Shown in pieces: positions 8,228 through 18,246 of a stretch of DNA of 64,000 nt. Position 1 is the stretch's first letter. Every line of letters starts with the position of its first letter. Location of the stretch: contig JAKVKP010000005.1 of NCBI GenBank assembly GCA_022484805.1, positions 45,671-109,670 of the forward strand. The letters run 5' to 3'. The notes beneath the pieces are model-generated. The model was not told the origin of the DNA. It made no database searches and was given only the letters and a program-made list of their open reading frames with translations. The DNA is from Streptococcaceae bacterium (lineage in GTDB: Bacteria > Bacillota > Bacilli > Lactobacillales > Streptococcaceae). The translations under genes were made by a program, and so were the position numbers.

Positions 8228-8746
8228 TTGAATTATAAAAAAGGTGTGAATTGGAGCTATTTAATCATAGGTATTTTATTTATTGTCACCGCATTGATTT
8301 CATTCTCTAATCCAAGAGGTAATTTGGTTGCAATTGTTGCTTTATTTAGTATTGCAGCGATATTGAAAGGTATTTTTGAATTATTTGTTCGCAGTCGTAT
8401 TGATGAATACTCTGGGAAGAGCTCAACTTCACTAATCATTTTGGGGATATTGGATATTATTATCGGTATTTTCTTCCTTTTCAATATGAACTTGGGAATC
8501 ATTGCCCTTTCTTATATCTTTGCCTTTTGGTTTCTTATTGACTCAGTCGTTGAACTGTTCACTGCGAAGGCTTGGAAATTAGTGAGTAACGCAATTTACT
8601 GGCTAATCGTCGTCATCAGTATTATCGGAATCATTGTTGGCTTAATGTTACTCTTCAATCCACTTGGATCAGCATTAACCTTATCCTTTATGGTTGGTTT
8701 TTACTTTATGTGGTTTGGTATCGAATATTTAATATCAGCATTTTAA
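8228..8746 (+). CDS. HdeD-like DUF308 membrane protein
   Basis: About 172 residues with six hydrophobic helices arranged as three pairs, as in the HdeD/DUF308 family (for example SYLIIGILFIVTALISFSNP and LIILGILDIIIGIFFLFNM, an internal repeat). The start is taken as TTG 8228 because GGAGG lies 8 bp upstream. HdeD in enterobacteria is linked to acid tolerance, but the function of the Gram-positive members is not known. It is monocistronic and followed by a terminator shared with the opposing gene. Confidence 0.75.
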   Translation: MNYKKGVNWSYLIIGILFIVTALISFSNPRGNLVAIVALFSIAAILKGIFELFVRSRIDEYSGKSSTSLIILGILDIIIGIFFLFNMNLGIIALSYIFAFWFLIDSVVELFTAKAWKLVSNAIYWLIVVISIIGIIVGLMLLFNPLGSALTLSFMVGFYFMWFGIEYLISAF

Positions 8747-8756
8747 TATTTAACTT

Positions 8757-8794
8757 AAAAAGTGGTTAGTTCAATTTTGAACTAGCCACTTTTT
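8757..8794. terminator. Bidirectional terminator
   Basis: 18-bp arms (8757-8774 and 8777-8794) with one mismatch, flanked by A-tract and T-tract, between the convergent HdeD-like and pseudouridine synthase genes. It can serve both strands. Confidence 0.85.
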
Positions 8795-8799
8795 GAGTA

Positions 8800-9657
8800 T
8801 TATTGGATATGCTGATTAAAGCTTGCTGATTGTGCTGTTACTGTAATATTAGTTTGTAAAAATGGATGATTTAAACTCAGCTCTTTTGCGTGTAGCATTA
8901 GCCTGCCCTTTGGATTTGGATGATAAAGTGGGTCGCCAATAATCGGATGCTTTTTTGAGCTTAAATGTACTCTAATTTGATGAGTGCGTCCTGTTTCAAG
9001 CTGACATTGAATAAGTGAGTGATGCTTGAAAATTTGCACTGGCTCAACATGGGTGATGGCAGTCTGACCGCTGTTTGGACTAATGATTCGCTTTCTACGG
9101 TCATGCCGATCACGACCAATTTTTTCATCAATAGTAAAAGATTTAGAAATTTTACCTTCGACCAGTGCTAGGTAAGTTCGCTTAATTTTTTTTTGCTCTA
9201 GTAGCCGTCCAAGGATTGGCAAGACAAATGGATTTTTAGCGAATAGGACAGCACCCGAGGTTTCCATATCTAGTCTATGGACAACGAAAACCATTTGCTT
9301 TAAATAGGCAGCAACATGGTTTTGGAGCGCGATTTCATTTGGTTGATTGCCATGCGTTTTTAAATGCTCAGGCTTATTAACAATGATTAAATATTGGTCT
9401 TCATAAAGCACTTCCACAAAGTTTGGATTACCAAAAGGAATCATTTGAAAAGGATAATCGTCCACTTCAAATGCTAAATGGATCGTATCATTTGCCTTGA
9501 CTGTTTCATGCCATTTGATTGGCACTGAATTGACCGTAATTGTTTTTCTAGTTCTTAATAAATGTCGTACTTTTCTAGGGACGAGCCAATCAACCTCTAG
9601 CAACTCTTTAATCGTTTTTGTTTGAAAGGATTCTGGTAGTTTAATTGTTAATTCCAT
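8800..9657 (-). CDS. RluA/RluD-family pseudouridine synthase
   Basis: Converts specific uridines in RNA to pseudouridine; 285 residues. An N-terminal S4-like RNA-binding region (VRHLLRTRKTITVNSVPIKWHE) precedes the catalytic domain. Motif I FVVHRLDMETSGAVLFAKN contains the catalytic Asp, and motif III TGRTHQIRVHLSSKKHPIIGDPLY is present. It is encoded 8 bp downstream of the alpha/beta hydrolase gene on the same strand, so the two are likely co-transcribed. Target RNA is unassigned; the YjbO/YlyB-type paralogues in Bacillota are similar. Confidence 0.9.
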   Translation of the reverse strand: MELTIKLPESFQTKTIKELLEVDWLVPRKVRHLLRTRKTITVNSVPIKWHETVKANDTIHLAFEVDDYPFQMIPFGNPNFVEVLYEDQYLIIVNKPEHLKTHGNQPNEIALQNHVAAYLKQMVFVVHRLDMETSGAVLFAKNPFVLPILGRLLEQKKIKRTYLALVEGKISKSFTIDEKIGRDRHDRRKRIISPNSGQTAITHVEPVQIFKHHSLIQCQLETGRTHQIRVHLSSKKHPIIGDPLYHPNPKGRLMLHAKELSLNHPFLQTNITVTAQSASFNQHIQ

Positions 9658-9665
9658 TGTGACTC

Positions 9666-10583
9666 CTAGTGATATTTCTTTAAGAACTTTTTGAGGCGAT
9701 TGATATAGTCTTCAGTAGCAACCTCAACACTGTTAGCATGTTTTGCGCCTTCAACAATCCATAGCTCCTTAGGTCCCTTGGTGGCGGCGTAGTTATTATA
9801 AACCATTTCTGTTGGTACAAATTTATCATTATCGCCATGGATAAATAAGACGGGCAATTTATTTTTGGCTAAGGCAGCAGTAGAGCTAGCCTCTTGATAC
9901 CAAAAGCCCGCTCGCATTTTAGAAATTGCAGAAACTTCATATAATAGTGGAAATTTAGGCAAATTATACATTTCTTTTGCTTGATAAGTCAGTTCATTCC
10001 AAACAGAATCGTAGCCACAATCCTCAATAATATTTTTGACCTGTGTTGGTAATTTTTCACCGCTCGTCATCATAACTGTGGCTGCTCCCATTGATAAGCC
10101 AAAAAGTGTGATTTCAGCATTTGGATTTTTAGCAATTGTCTGTTTTATCCATTTGACATAATCTTTTTTATCGCTTGCTCCGTAGCCAATTAAGTCACCC
10201 TCTGAACTACCATGTCCTCGATTATCAGGAATTAAGATGTTATAGCCGAGCTGATAAAATATTTCACCATAGCAAGCCATATCCTCTTTTGAACCATTAA
10301 AGCCATGAGCGATAATTACGGTTTTATTGGTTTTAGATTCATTTGGCAACCACCAAGCGTTGAGTATTAAGTCATCATTTTTGATTGAGCGTTTTTTTAA
10401 GTTACGCTTTAGAAAGTTTTGAGTTAATGGGTAAACTGGATTATTTTTACTTAATGGCGTATGGTCGATAAAGTTTTTTTCGGCTCTAACTTGAGCAACC
10501 TGAAAAAAATACAAACTTGCGGGAATAGTAATCAAAGTAGCCGTCGATGCAAGGGCAATTGACCACTTAGTTAATTTTTTCAT
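9666..10583 (-). CDS. Membrane-anchored alpha/beta hydrolase
   Basis: 305-residue serine hydrolase. One N-terminal hydrophobic segment (WSIALASTATLITIPASLYFF) anchors or exports it. The oxyanion region is VIIAHGFNGSKEDM, the nucleophile elbow FGLSMGAA, the acid HGDNDKFVP and the catalytic His GAKHANS, giving a complete Ser-Asp-His triad. It resembles the YqkD/BEM46-like group often annotated as extracellular esterases or peptidases. Substrate unknown. It shares a transcript with the pseudouridine synthase. Confidence 0.85.
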   Translation of the reverse strand: MKKLTKWSIALASTATLITIPASLYFFQVAQVRAEKNFIDHTPLSKNNPVYPLTQNFLKRNLKKRSIKNDDLILNAWWLPNESKTNKTVIIAHGFNGSKEDMACYGEIFYQLGYNILIPDNRGHGSSEGDLIGYGASDKKDYVKWIKQTIAKNPNAEITLFGLSMGAATVMMTSGEKLPTQVKNIIEDCGYDSVWNELTYQAKEMYNLPKFPLLYEVSAISKMRAGFWYQEASSTAALAKNKLPVLFIHGDNDKFVPTEMVYNNYAATKGPKELWIVEGAKHANSVEVATEDYINRLKKFLKKYH

Positions 10584-10650
10584 TATAGACTCCTTAAATA
10601 AGAATAAATATTTATTTACTCTTATTTTAACATATCGCTATCGAGTGTTC

Positions 10651-10760
10651 ATAAATGAATAAATACATTTTATATGCATAAAAATTGTATTATATTGAAT
10701 AATATTATTTTTTTTGCCTATTTTATGAATAAAAAGCTTGTTTTATGAATTTTTATGTGA
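10651..10760 (+). promoter_or_regulatory. Cluster of ArgR-type ARG boxes upstream of argG
   Basis: At least three AT-rich half-palindromes of the form ATGAATAAAAA or its complement are seen (around 10655-10690, 10724-10737 and 10744-10760; the last two are ATGAATAAAAA and ATGAATTTTTATG). ARG boxes in Bacillota resemble CATGAATAAAAATKCAAK. They lie 107-216 bp before the argG start, suggesting arginine-dependent repression. Confidence 0.6.
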
Positions 10761-10866
10761 TAAACTATTTTTAAGTTAAGGAATGACAAAAATTAAAGGT
10801 TGACCGGGAGCAACAATTTTTGTAGCCTTGCTTTATAAGTGAGGTAAAATTAAGGAGAATTAATAG

Positions 10867-12165
10867 ATGACAAAAGAAAAAGTTGTATTAGCGTATTCAG
10901 GTGGCTTAGATACCTCTGTCGCAATTAAATGGTTAAGTGATCAAAATTATGATGTCTATGCAGTATGTATTGATGTTGGTGAAGGTAAGGATTTAAACTT
11001 TATTCAACAAAAAGCTTTAAACGTCGGTGCTGTTGCAAGCTATATTATCGATGCACGAGAAGAATTTTCTTATGAATATGTTTCTTATGCAATTAAGGGC
11101 AATTTAATGTATGAGCAAAAATATCCATTGGTTTCTGCATTAAGTCGACCATTAATTGTGAAAAAATTAGTTGAAATTGCGAAAATTGTCGGTGCTGATG
11201 CGATTGCACATGGCTGTACTGGTAAAGGGAATGATCAGGTTCGTTTTGATGTCGGAATTCATGCCTTGATGCCAGAAATCAAAGTGATTGCACCTGTCCG
11301 TGAATGGAAGTGGTCACGTGAAGAGGAAATTGAATATGCGGCTAAAAATGATATTCCTATTCCTGCTGACCTAGATAACCCATACTCAATTGATATGAAC
11401 CTTTGGGGTAGAGCAATTGAAGCTGGTGTCCTAGAAAATCCTTGGGACGTTTGTCCAGAAGATGCTTTCTTTATGACTAAATCAATTTTTGATGCACCTG
11501 ATGAGCCGGAAACAATTACGTTAACATTTAAAAATGGTCTACCAGTTGCACTTAACGATGAAGAGTTAGCTCTAGATAAATTAATCTTAAAATTGAACAA
11601 TATTGCAGGTGAACATGGCATTGGTCGAATTGACCATGTTGAAAATCGTTTGGTTGGTATCAAATCACGTGAAGTGTATGAATGTCCAGCAGCAACGGTA
11701 ATCATGAAGGCTCATAAGGATATTGAGGATATTACCTTTGTTAGAGAAATTAGTCACTTTAAGCCAATTATCGAAAATCAATTAGCGAATTCAATTTATG
11801 AAGCACTTTGGTTCAATCCAGCAGTCGATGCTTTGAAGGCTTACATTGATGATACACAAACTGCAGTAAATGGTACAGTAAGAGTTAAGCTATATAAGGG
11901 TAATGCAATTTGTGAAGGTCGAGTTTCTGAAAACTCACTCTACGATGAAAAATTAGCAACTTATACTTCAGCGGATGAATTTGATCAAGCAGCAGCCCTA
12001 GGCTTTATTGATATTTACGGTTTACCAACCAAGGTTAATTGTCAAGTTCAAACGAAATTAGCAATTGAAGCTGGTTTAGGTGAAACGACGATTGCGGGTA
12101 AACAAATTTCAGAAAATGTTAAAAATGCTAAAGTTTTACAAATTGAAACAAAAAAGAATCAATAG
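10867..12165 (+). CDS. argG: Argininosuccinate synthase
   Basis: Joins citrulline and aspartate with ATP to make argininosuccinate, the penultimate step of arginine synthesis, in the cytoplasm. The 432-residue protein has the ATP P-loop AYSGGLDTS at residues 8-16 and the family motifs [15 protein letters not shown] and [14 protein letters not shown]. Start is supported by AAGGAG 9 bp upstream. Its partner argH is not adjacent but lies about 28 kb away at 39910. The upstream region carries ArgR-type boxes. The extended form is somewhat longer than the 400-residue type of Bacillus and may belong to the long branch. Confidence 0.95.
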   Translation: MTKEKVVLAYSGGLDTSVAIKWLSDQNYDVYAVCIDVGEGKDLNFIQQKALNVGAVASYIIDAREEFSYEYVSYAIKGNLMYEQKYPLVSALSRPLIVKKLVEIAKIVGADAIAHGCTGKGNDQVRFDVGIHALMPEIKVIAPVREWKWSREEEIEYAAKNDIPIPADLDNPYSIDMNLWGRAIEAGVLENPWDVCPEDAFFMTKSIFDAPDEPETITLTFKNGLPVALNDEELALDKLILKLNNIAGEHGIGRIDHVENRLVGIKSREVYECPAATVIMKAHKDIEDITFVREISHFKPIIENQLANSIYEALWFNPAVDALKAYIDDTQTAVNGTVRVKLYKGNAICEGRVSENSLYDEKLATYTSADEFDQAAALGFIDIYGLPTKVNCQVQTKLAIEAGLGETTIAGKQISENVKNAKVLQIETKKNQ

Positions 12166-12318
12166 ATTGAAGTGATTGATTAGATCAAATAATGCTGTCA
12201 GGGAGCCGCATTTGATTGAAAATCAGTCTATCTATTATATTTAATCGATTAAAGAGTTCAGAGAAGCTCTATCACATCAAATGATTTTTGTCAGTGAGCA
12301 AGATATTGATGCTAGTTT

Positions 12319-12354
12319 AAAAAGTCATTCATCAGCTTTGATGAATGACTTTTT
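12319..12354. terminator. Bidirectional terminator between argG and copY
   Basis: Perfect 16-bp arms (12319-12334 and 12339-12354) with a 4-nt loop, A-tract on the left and T-tract on the right. It serves both the argG and the opposing copY transcripts. The 150 bp between argG and this hairpin shows no gene. Confidence 0.9.
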
Positions 12355-12372
12355 AGTTGAAATAAAAAATGG

Positions 12373-12795
12373 TTAGTGACAGCTTTTTTCACTATTTGGT
12401 AAGCAATTACATTGGATATGTGCTGGTGCCTTGTTAGCCTTTTCTTGGAGAATATTAATTAAGGCTTGACAATCATGCTGGCTCAAGGGAAGTGCCTCAA
12501 GAACTTCAGCTAATGATTGACCAGTTTTATGGGCACACATTGCTGAGAAAAGAGTTTCAAGTTGGCTATTCATTGTATCAATTTCTTTTACGGTGGCATA
12601 ATATGTGCGATTACGTGCTTCACCATTATTTGTCACAAAGCCCTTGGCTTCTAATCTTTTGAGTAATGTTTTAATCGTTGAGGGCGACCATTCAGTCATC
12701 TCTTGCATCACCTGAATTAATTTAGCTGAAGTAACGGAATGCAATGTCCAAATGACACGCATTAATCGCCATTCACTGGGGGTAATTTCTTGCAT
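12373..12795 (-). CDS. copY: CopY-type copper-responsive repressor
   Basis: 140-residue member of the BlaI/MecI/CopY family. The N-terminal winged helix (EITPSEWRLMRVIWTLHSVTSAKLIQVM...WSPSTIKTLLKRLEAKGFV) binds DNA as a dimer. The C-terminus IQCNCLPNSEKSCH gives a CxC plus a distal Cys, close to the CxCx4CxC copper/zinc site of Enterococcus hirae CopY but lacking one cysteine of the second pair. A perfect cop box is found upstream. No copper ATPase or CopZ is adjacent, so the repressor is either an orphan acting on a distant cop operon or a relict. Confidence 0.85.
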   Translation of the reverse strand: MQEITPSEWRLMRVIWTLHSVTSAKLIQVMQEMTEWSPSTIKTLLKRLEAKGFVTNNGEARNRTYYATVKEIDTMNSQLETLFSAMCAHKTGQSLAEVLEALPLSQHDCQALINILQEKANKAPAHIQCNCLPNSEKSCH

Positions 12796-12841
12796 GATAA
12801 GCTCCTTAGCTTTATTTTTTCTTCAGTATCATTTTTTTGTT

Positions 12842-12851
12842 TACAATTGTA
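12842..12851 (-). promoter_or_regulatory. cop box operator
   Basis: TACAATTGTA matches the CopY operator consensus TACANNTGTA exactly. It lies 47 bp upstream of the copY start, as expected for autoregulation. Confidence 0.7.
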
Positions 12852-13040
12852 GTCTAACAATTTTTTCCTTTTTTGTAAAATATTTTATAAAGAATTAGAA
12901 ATATTGTATTTAACTTTTTTAAAAAATGCAATTTTAGTTTATACTATATAGAGTATACTGTGATAATTGTAAGTTTGGTGATTGTATTTTCAGCCAATCA
13001 ATACATTTTAGGTAAATGAAAAAGAAAAGGGAATGAAATT

Positions 13041-13919
13041 ATGGACTACAATCAACTCTTTAGTTTAGATTTTTGGCGCCAAGTATTTTTTCCAGATGGG
13101 TTCAGTTTTCATTTTTTAGTGAGTCTGATTGATATCGCACTTGTTTGGTATGTAATATACAAGTTAATTAAAATTGTTAAGGATACAAGAATTGTTCAAA
13201 TCATCAAAGGGATTGCTTTATTCTTTATTGCTAGAATTCTTAGTGAAATTATTGGTTTAACGACTGTTACTTGGTTAATGAATCAAGTTATCACGTATGG
13301 TGTGATTGCTTGTATTATTATCTTTCAACCGGAAGCGCGCTTATTATTAGAGCTGCTTGGTCGAACTACTAAGGTCTTCAACAAGCGGCGTGTTACTAGC
13401 CCAGAAGCAAGACATATTGAGGCTTATGAGCATGCGGTAGCCTACATGGCAAAGCGTAAAATCGGTGCATTAATCACAATTGAGCAAAGTCAGAACTTGT
13501 CTGAATATGTGTCTACTGGTATTCGTTTAGATGCTGATATTACAGCAGAATTATTAATTAATATTTTTATTCCAAATACACCACTGCATGACGGCGCAGT
13601 TATTGTCCAAAAGGATAAAATTAGCGTGGCAAGTGCCTATCTACCTCTGTCGGAAAACCCAAATATTTCAAAAGAATTTGGAACGCGCCATCGGGCAGCA
13701 ATCGGTATTAGTGAAGCAACTGATGCGTTGACTATTATTGTTTCTGAAGAAACAGGAGAAATCAGTTTAACCAAAAACGGCATCTTTATTCCACATCTAA
13801 ATATGGAAGGATTTGTCAATCAGTTAAAAAGTGAGTTGCTTGAACCTGAACAAGATCATAAGAAAAATTCACTGTTTGAACATTTCTTTGATTTAAGGAG
13901 GAAGCACTCAGATGAATAA
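13041..13919 (+). CDS. cdaA: Diadenylate cyclase CdaA
   Basis: Makes cyclic di-AMP from two ATP at the membrane. 292 residues: N-terminal region with three hydrophobic segments (residues about 20-110) followed by a DAC domain with the active-site motifs LHDGAVIV and RHRAAIG. It overlaps cdaR by 8 bp, and glmM follows, the conserved cdaA-cdaR-glmM order of Bacillota in which GlmM and CdaR modulate the cyclase. The nucleotide controls potassium and osmolyte uptake and wall homeostasis. A long AT-rich upstream region and AAGGGAATG support the start. Confidence 0.95.
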   Translation: MDYNQLFSLDFWRQVFFPDGFSFHFLVSLIDIALVWYVIYKLIKIVKDTRIVQIIKGIALFFIARILSEIIGLTTVTWLMNQVITYGVIACIIIFQPEARLLLELLGRTTKVFNKRRVTSPEARHIEAYEHAVAYMAKRKIGALITIEQSQNLSEYVSTGIRLDADITAELLINIFIPNTPLHDGAVIVQKDKISVASAYLPLSENPNISKEFGTRHRAAIGISEATDALTIIVSEETGEISLTKNGIFIPHLNMEGFVNQLKSELLEPEQDHKKNSLFEHFFDLRRKHSDE

Positions 13920-14895
13920 AAAAAATTTTTTAAATTCAAATATTGTTTATTTATTTATTTCATTTTTATTCGCATTATTGCTATTCGTGAATGCAAATGC
14001 AACCAATATTAAAAATAATGTGAATCAATTAAGTAATTTGACTACTTACGATTTAACCTTACATGATATACCTGTTCAGGTTACCTATGACGATTCAAAA
14101 TATTTTATTAGTGGCTTTGACAGTAATGTTAGCGTTTATTTAACTAGTTATAATCGAATTCGCTTAGATGCGGAGCGCTCAGATTCCACAAGAAGCTTCT
14201 CAGTCGTTGCTGATTTATCTAAAATCCAAGATGGCACAGTTAATGTCCCTTTGCGTTTACAAGGTCTAGCAAGTGGGGTTAATGGTCAAATTGATCCTTC
14301 TCAAATTTCCGTCACTGTTCAAAAAAAAGCATCCGAGGAATTTGAAGTGACTCCAGTCGTTAATCAAAGTCAACTTGCTGATAATTACACCTTAGATAAC
14401 ATCACTTTAAGCGATAAAAAGGTTACGGTAGTCAGTGGTTCTGATATGATTAAAAATATTGCTTCAATTAAAGCAACTCTACCGAGTGATGTCGTTTTAA
14501 ATCAAGACTATAATGGAGAAGTTACACTTAAAGCTTACGCTGAAGATGGTACTGAAATCCCAGCCGAAATTTCACCAAGTAAGGTGACGATGGAAGTCAA
14601 TGTGACACCACCTTCTAAGGAAGTACCATTAGTTGCTGTTCAAGCTGGAGATTTAGATGATAAAGTTGAGCAAGTCAGCCTTCAATTATCTCAAAGTACA
14701 GCTAAAATTTATGGTGAGCAAGCAGATTTGGATAAGATTTCTCAGATTAAAGTGGCGGTAGATTTAACTAATATTACGACAAAACGTACTATTTCGCAGT
14801 CATTAGTGGCGGATAATGTGACAGTTGAGCCAGAAAAAGTAAAAGTGACAATCATACCAGTTCTAAAGTCAGATACTGATAGTTCATCAAATTAA
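13912..14895 (+). CDS. cdaR: CdaA regulatory protein CdaR (YbbR domains)
   Basis: Membrane-anchored regulator of CdaA, 327 residues. One N-terminal transmembrane helix (IVYLFISFLFALLLFVNA) is followed by an extracellular region of repeated YbbR domains, seen as three similar beta-rich stretches, each with a V(P/T)V or EV(T/P)V pattern (for example DIPVQVTYD, FEVTPVVN, KEVPLVAV). It overlaps cdaA and precedes glmM, so it belongs to the c-di-AMP/peptidoglycan precursor cluster. The C-terminus ends in a short Ser/Asp tail. AGGAGG precedes its ATG. Confidence 0.92.
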   Translation: MNKKNFLNSNIVYLFISFLFALLLFVNANATNIKNNVNQLSNLTTYDLTLHDIPVQVTYDDSKYFISGFDSNVSVYLTSYNRIRLDAERSDSTRSFSVVADLSKIQDGTVNVPLRLQGLASGVNGQIDPSQISVTVQKKASEEFEVTPVVNQSQLADNYTLDNITLSDKKVTVVSGSDMIKNIASIKATLPSDVVLNQDYNGEVTLKAYAEDGTEIPAEISPSKVTMEVNVTPPSKEVPLVAVQAGDLDDKVEQVSLQLSQSTAKIYGEQADLDKISQIKVAVDLTNITTKRTISQSLVADNVTVEPEKVKVTIIPVLKSDTDSSSN

Positions 14896-15099
14896 ATTTT
14901 AAAAGAGCTTTGAATCTGAATGATTATAATATAATCTAGCTTTAACGGCTTGGCAGTGTGTACTCAATTCAATATTTTTTCAATGGCCTAATCTTTTGAT
15001 TGAAAATCATAGATTTTGTGTGTTTAATAAAGTATTGACTGTTGTTCACAGTTGTTAAACCGAGTCGTTTCGGCTTTTTAAATAAAGGAGCAGTAAATA

Positions 15100-16452
15100 A
15101 TGGGTAAATATTTTGGAACGGATGGCGTACGAGGAATTGCTAATAGTGAATTAACGCCAGAATTAGCTTTTAAACTTGGACGTTTTGGTGGCTATGTTCT
15201 TTCTCAACATGAAACAACAGGAAAAAAACCAAAGGTACTTGTCGCCAGAGATACAAGAATCTCGGGTCAACTTTTGGAGCAATCCTTAATTTCGGGCTTA
15301 CTTTCTGTAGGAATAGAGGTTTTCCGTCTGGGTGTAATTTCAACACCGGGCGTAGCCTATCTAACTAGAACTGAGGGGGCATCGGCAGGTGTTATGATTT
15401 CTGCAAGCCATAATCCAGCACAGGATAATGGTATTAAATTTTTTGGTAGTGACGGCTTTAAGTTAGTTGATGAGCAAGAAGCTGAGATTGAGACCCTTTT
15501 AGATCAAGATCAAGATAAGTTACCAAGACCTTCTGCTGAGGGCCTAGGTACTGTTGTAGAATTTCCAGAGGGCTTGCAAAAATATAACGGTTTTTTAGTG
15601 AGTACTGTAAATGAAAAATTTACAGGCATCAAATTAGCAATTGATGCTGCAAATGGTGCAACAGAAACTTCAATTAATTATGTTTTTGCTGATTTAGATA
15701 CAGACTTTGTTGCAATGGGTAATAAAGGAAATGGCTTAAATATTAATGATGGTGTTGGCTCAACACATCCAGAGCAATTAGCAAGTCTAGTATTAAAGCA
15801 ACATTGTGATTTAGGACTAGCCTTCGATGGTGATGGTGATAGAATCATTGCGGTTGACGAATTGGGTAATATTGTTGATGGTGACAAAATCATGTTTATT
15901 TGTGCTAAATATTTAAAATCACAAAGCAGATTAGTCGATAATACGATTGTTACGACAGTTATGAGCAATTTAGGCTTCTTAAAGACGGTCGAAGCCAATG
16001 AAATGAAAGATGTTATTACTCAAGTTGGAGATCGTTATGTTGTTGAAGAAATGCGTAAATCAGGCTACAACTTTGGTGGCGAGCAGTCTGGTCATATTAT
16101 TTTCTTAGACTATAATACGACTGGTGACGGTATGTTAAGTGGTATTCAACTTTTAAATGTGATGAAACAGACAGGAAAGAAATTGTCTGAATTAGCAGCT
16201 GAGGTTCCATCATATCCACAGAAATTGGTTAATGTGAGAGTGAGAAACAAACATGGTGCGATGGATGTTCCTAAAATTAGAGCTGTAATCGAAGCAGCCG
16301 AGTCAGAGATGAATGGTGATGGTCGCATTTTAGTTCGACCTTCTGGTACTGAACCATTACTAAGAGTCATGGCTGAGGCGCCAACTGAAGATAAGGTCAA
16401 CTACTATGTTGATAAGATTGTGGCAGTCGTTCGTTCTGAAATAGGGGTTTAA
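15100..16452 (+). CDS. glmM: Phosphoglucosamine mutase
   Basis: Interconverts glucosamine-6-phosphate and glucosamine-1-phosphate for UDP-GlcNAc and wall synthesis. 450 residues. The N-terminus [14 protein letters not shown], the phosphoserine loop [16 protein letters not shown] (Ser near residue 103), the metal loop DGDGDR and the C-terminal phosphate-binding loop [12 protein letters not shown] are all present. AAAGGAG precedes the ATG. It lies about 200 bp after cdaR and may have its own promoter. GlmS, the previous enzyme, is encoded at 31840 in this window. Confidence 0.96.
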   Translation: MGKYFGTDGVRGIANSELTPELAFKLGRFGGYVLSQHETTGKKPKVLVARDTRISGQLLEQSLISGLLSVGIEVFRLGVISTPGVAYLTRTEGASAGVMISASHNPAQDNGIKFFGSDGFKLVDEQEAEIETLLDQDQDKLPRPSAEGLGTVVEFPEGLQKYNGFLVSTVNEKFTGIKLAIDAANGATETSINYVFADLDTDFVAMGNKGNGLNINDGVGSTHPEQLASLVLKQHCDLGLAFDGDGDRIIAVDELGNIVDGDKIMFICAKYLKSQSRLVDNTIVTTVMSNLGFLKTVEANEMKDVITQVGDRYVVEEMRKSGYNFGGEQSGHIIFLDYNTTGDGMLSGIQLLNVMKQTGKKLSELAAEVPSYPQKLVNVRVRNKHGAMDVPKIRAVIEAAESEMNGDGRILVRPSGTEPLLRVMAEAPTEDKVNYYVDKIVAVVRSEIGV

Positions 16453-16647
16453 TTAATCGCTTTTTGATAACTAGCATCAATTATTTGAACGCTTTTACAG
16501 CTCTGCTTTTTACCAGCTGTTTAGAGATTTAATTGCGAGCAAATCAAGTGTTAAACAACTAAAAGGATACTCATTTTAGTTCTTCTTTAAATTCAATAGT
16601 AGTCAACAGTCTATTGAATCATCAAATTTTAGGAAAGGGTAGAAGTA

Positions 16648-17439
16648 ATGATAGAATCTATTTTAAAAAGTGCATCACTAAAGAGCCTCGCTTTAAGAAT
16701 TAATCATCGAGCGTCTAATATCGATTTTTATCAAAACAAACTAGGTTTCAAAAAAATATTGGAAGAAGGCGCATTGACCTTTTTGGGCGACAAGGATTCG
16801 TCTGTAAGTAAATTAATTTTAGAGGAGACTCCGTCCTATCGTGGTAGAACGACAATAGATGGTATCAAAAAAATCAACGCATTATATTTTCAGGTTGGTG
16901 AAGAATTAGATTTTGATTCACTAGCTAAGAATGCAGATCAAGTTGTAGAAACTACTGCTGGTAAATCAGCTTATTTTCTCTCACCTGAGGGAGATAAAAT
17001 AGTTTTGACCTTTGGTGAAACGCCTGGTAAAGATCACTCAATGCCATTGCAAGCAGTTGAACGTGTTTCATGTGATCAGGTTGAATTACAATCAATTGTG
17101 CCAAGCAAGGTCAAGCTGAATGTGAGCGATTTGGAGGAAGCAATTCAAAAATATGAGCAAATTTTTGATTTAAGCTTCCAAGCGAATCAGCTTAATTTTC
17201 CTTTTGAACAACCTTTTACTTTAGAATTGATTGAATCTGAGGGTAAAGAATTAGAAGGCTTTGTTGATGAAATTTGGGACATTGAATTTATAGAAATCCT
17301 AGTTTCAGAACAACAAGATTTAGTAACCTTTGCTGAGTACTTTGAGTCACAGAATTTAGATTATTTTATTGATGCTAAAAAGACTTTGCTAACAGTAAAA
17401 GATGCTTCTGAACTTGAATGGTGGTTTGTCCTAAAATAA
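16648..17439 (+). CDS. CppA-like two-domain VOC-fold protein
   Basis: 263 residues. The N-terminal half (RINHRASNIDFYQNKLGFKKILEEGALTFLGDKD) is a glyoxalase/VOC-like fold, and the second half (KVKLNVSDLEEAIQKYEQIF) has a second related module. The arrangement matches the CppA_N/CppA_C family named after the streptococcal putative C3-degrading proteinase. That activity is not secure for the family, and no protease motif is visible, so a role as metal-dependent or ligand-binding VOC protein is as likely. Monocistronic with AAAGGG before the ATG. Confidence 0.7.
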   Translation: MIESILKSASLKSLALRINHRASNIDFYQNKLGFKKILEEGALTFLGDKDSSVSKLILEETPSYRGRTTIDGIKKINALYFQVGEELDFDSLAKNADQVVETTAGKSAYFLSPEGDKIVLTFGETPGKDHSMPLQAVERVSCDQVELQSIVPSKVKLNVSDLEEAIQKYEQIFDLSFQANQLNFPFEQPFTLELIESEGKELEGFVDEIWDIEFIEILVSEQQDLVTFAEYFESQNLDYFIDAKKTLLTVKDASELEWWFVLK

Positions 17440-17465
17440 AGATGATTATTTCAAGTTGATAATGA

Positions 17466-18119
17466 TTATAAATAATTATTAATTAGTATAATTAAATAGG
17501 AAATAGCTAGAAATGGAACGAAGGGGATGCTTTCGTTCTTTTTTTGAAGAAAAAAATAAATAATGCCTAAGGCTGAGGCAATTTGAACTAACCATAGTAA
17601 TTGAACTAATTTTAAATCGGAGCTTAGTAATGCGATTACTAAAAAATCTCCGTTACCAATACCGATATTGATTTTTTGGCAAAGGATTGAAATAATCAAT
17701 AATAAAAATGGTACTGGAAAAAAGGAAGCGCTTGGTATAACGACTATAAAAGGCACTAACCAAACAATCAAAGGGAAGCTTTTAGATTGATAATCACAAT
17801 AGCTGATAAAATAGAGTGCGCTAATAATAACAAATTGACGGAATGTGATAATTTGAAAGTAATATAGAACGCTCGTAAAACCACAAAAGATTTCACTGAC
17901 AAGATGAAATTTTGAAATGGTTTGCTGACAGTAGCGACATTTACCGCTTAATATCAATAGTGAAAATATTGGTATTAAATCAAAAAATTTGAGTGGATGT
18001 TGACATGCTAGACAAAAGGATCGGTTGGTCAATAGGGGGATTTCTTTAGTCAAACGCTCCACTTGACAATCGAAAAAAGAACCCAAAAAACAGCCAATGA
18101 TAAAATAAAAAACAAACAT
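17466..18119 (-). CDS. Type IV prepilin peptidase (ComC-like)
   Basis: Membrane aspartic peptidase that cleaves and methylates the leader of type IV pilin-like proteins such as competence pseudopilins. About 217 residues. It shows the GSFFDCQVERL opening, a four-cysteine zinc motif (CLACQHP and CRYCQQT), a first catalytic Asp in SYCDYQSKSFP and the second in GNGDFLV, plus several transmembrane helices. The ATG at 18119 follows AGGAGG; longer upstream frames run into the dps leader. Suggests a competence pseudopilus, but no other com gene is in view. Confidence 0.85.
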   Translation of the reverse strand: MFVFYFIIGCFLGSFFDCQVERLTKEIPLLTNRSFCLACQHPLKFFDLIPIFSLLILSGKCRYCQQTISKFHLVSEIFCGFTSVLYYFQIITFRQFVIISALYFISYCDYQSKSFPLIVWLVPFIVVIPSASFFPVPFLLLIISILCQKINIGIGNGDFLVIALLSSDLKLVQLLWLVQIASALGIIYFFLQKKNESIPFVPFLAISYLIILINNYL

Positions 18120-18190
18120 TATTTTCCTCCTATTTATTACTACGCAATAATTTTTAAAGTCGTATCTTTTTACTATCATCCCTAATATCG

Positions 18191-18205
18191 TTATAATATT
18201 AATTA
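18191..18205 (+). promoter_or_regulatory. Possible PerR-like box upstream of dps
   Basis: TTATAATATTAATTA agrees with the PerR consensus TTATAATNATTATAA at about 12 of 15 positions, 42 bp before the dps start. In DNA this AT-rich a chance match is quite possible. Confidence 0.25.
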
Positions 18206-18246
18206 GTAATGTTAATAGTATAGAAAGATAAAGGGAGGAAATTTTC

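Noticed and set aside
11259..11705. Reverse-strand open frames inside conserved genes (argG, glmM, ispG, ChW gene and others)
   Set aside because: They lie opposite strongly conserved coding sequence, lack ribosome sites and have no recognisable protein features.
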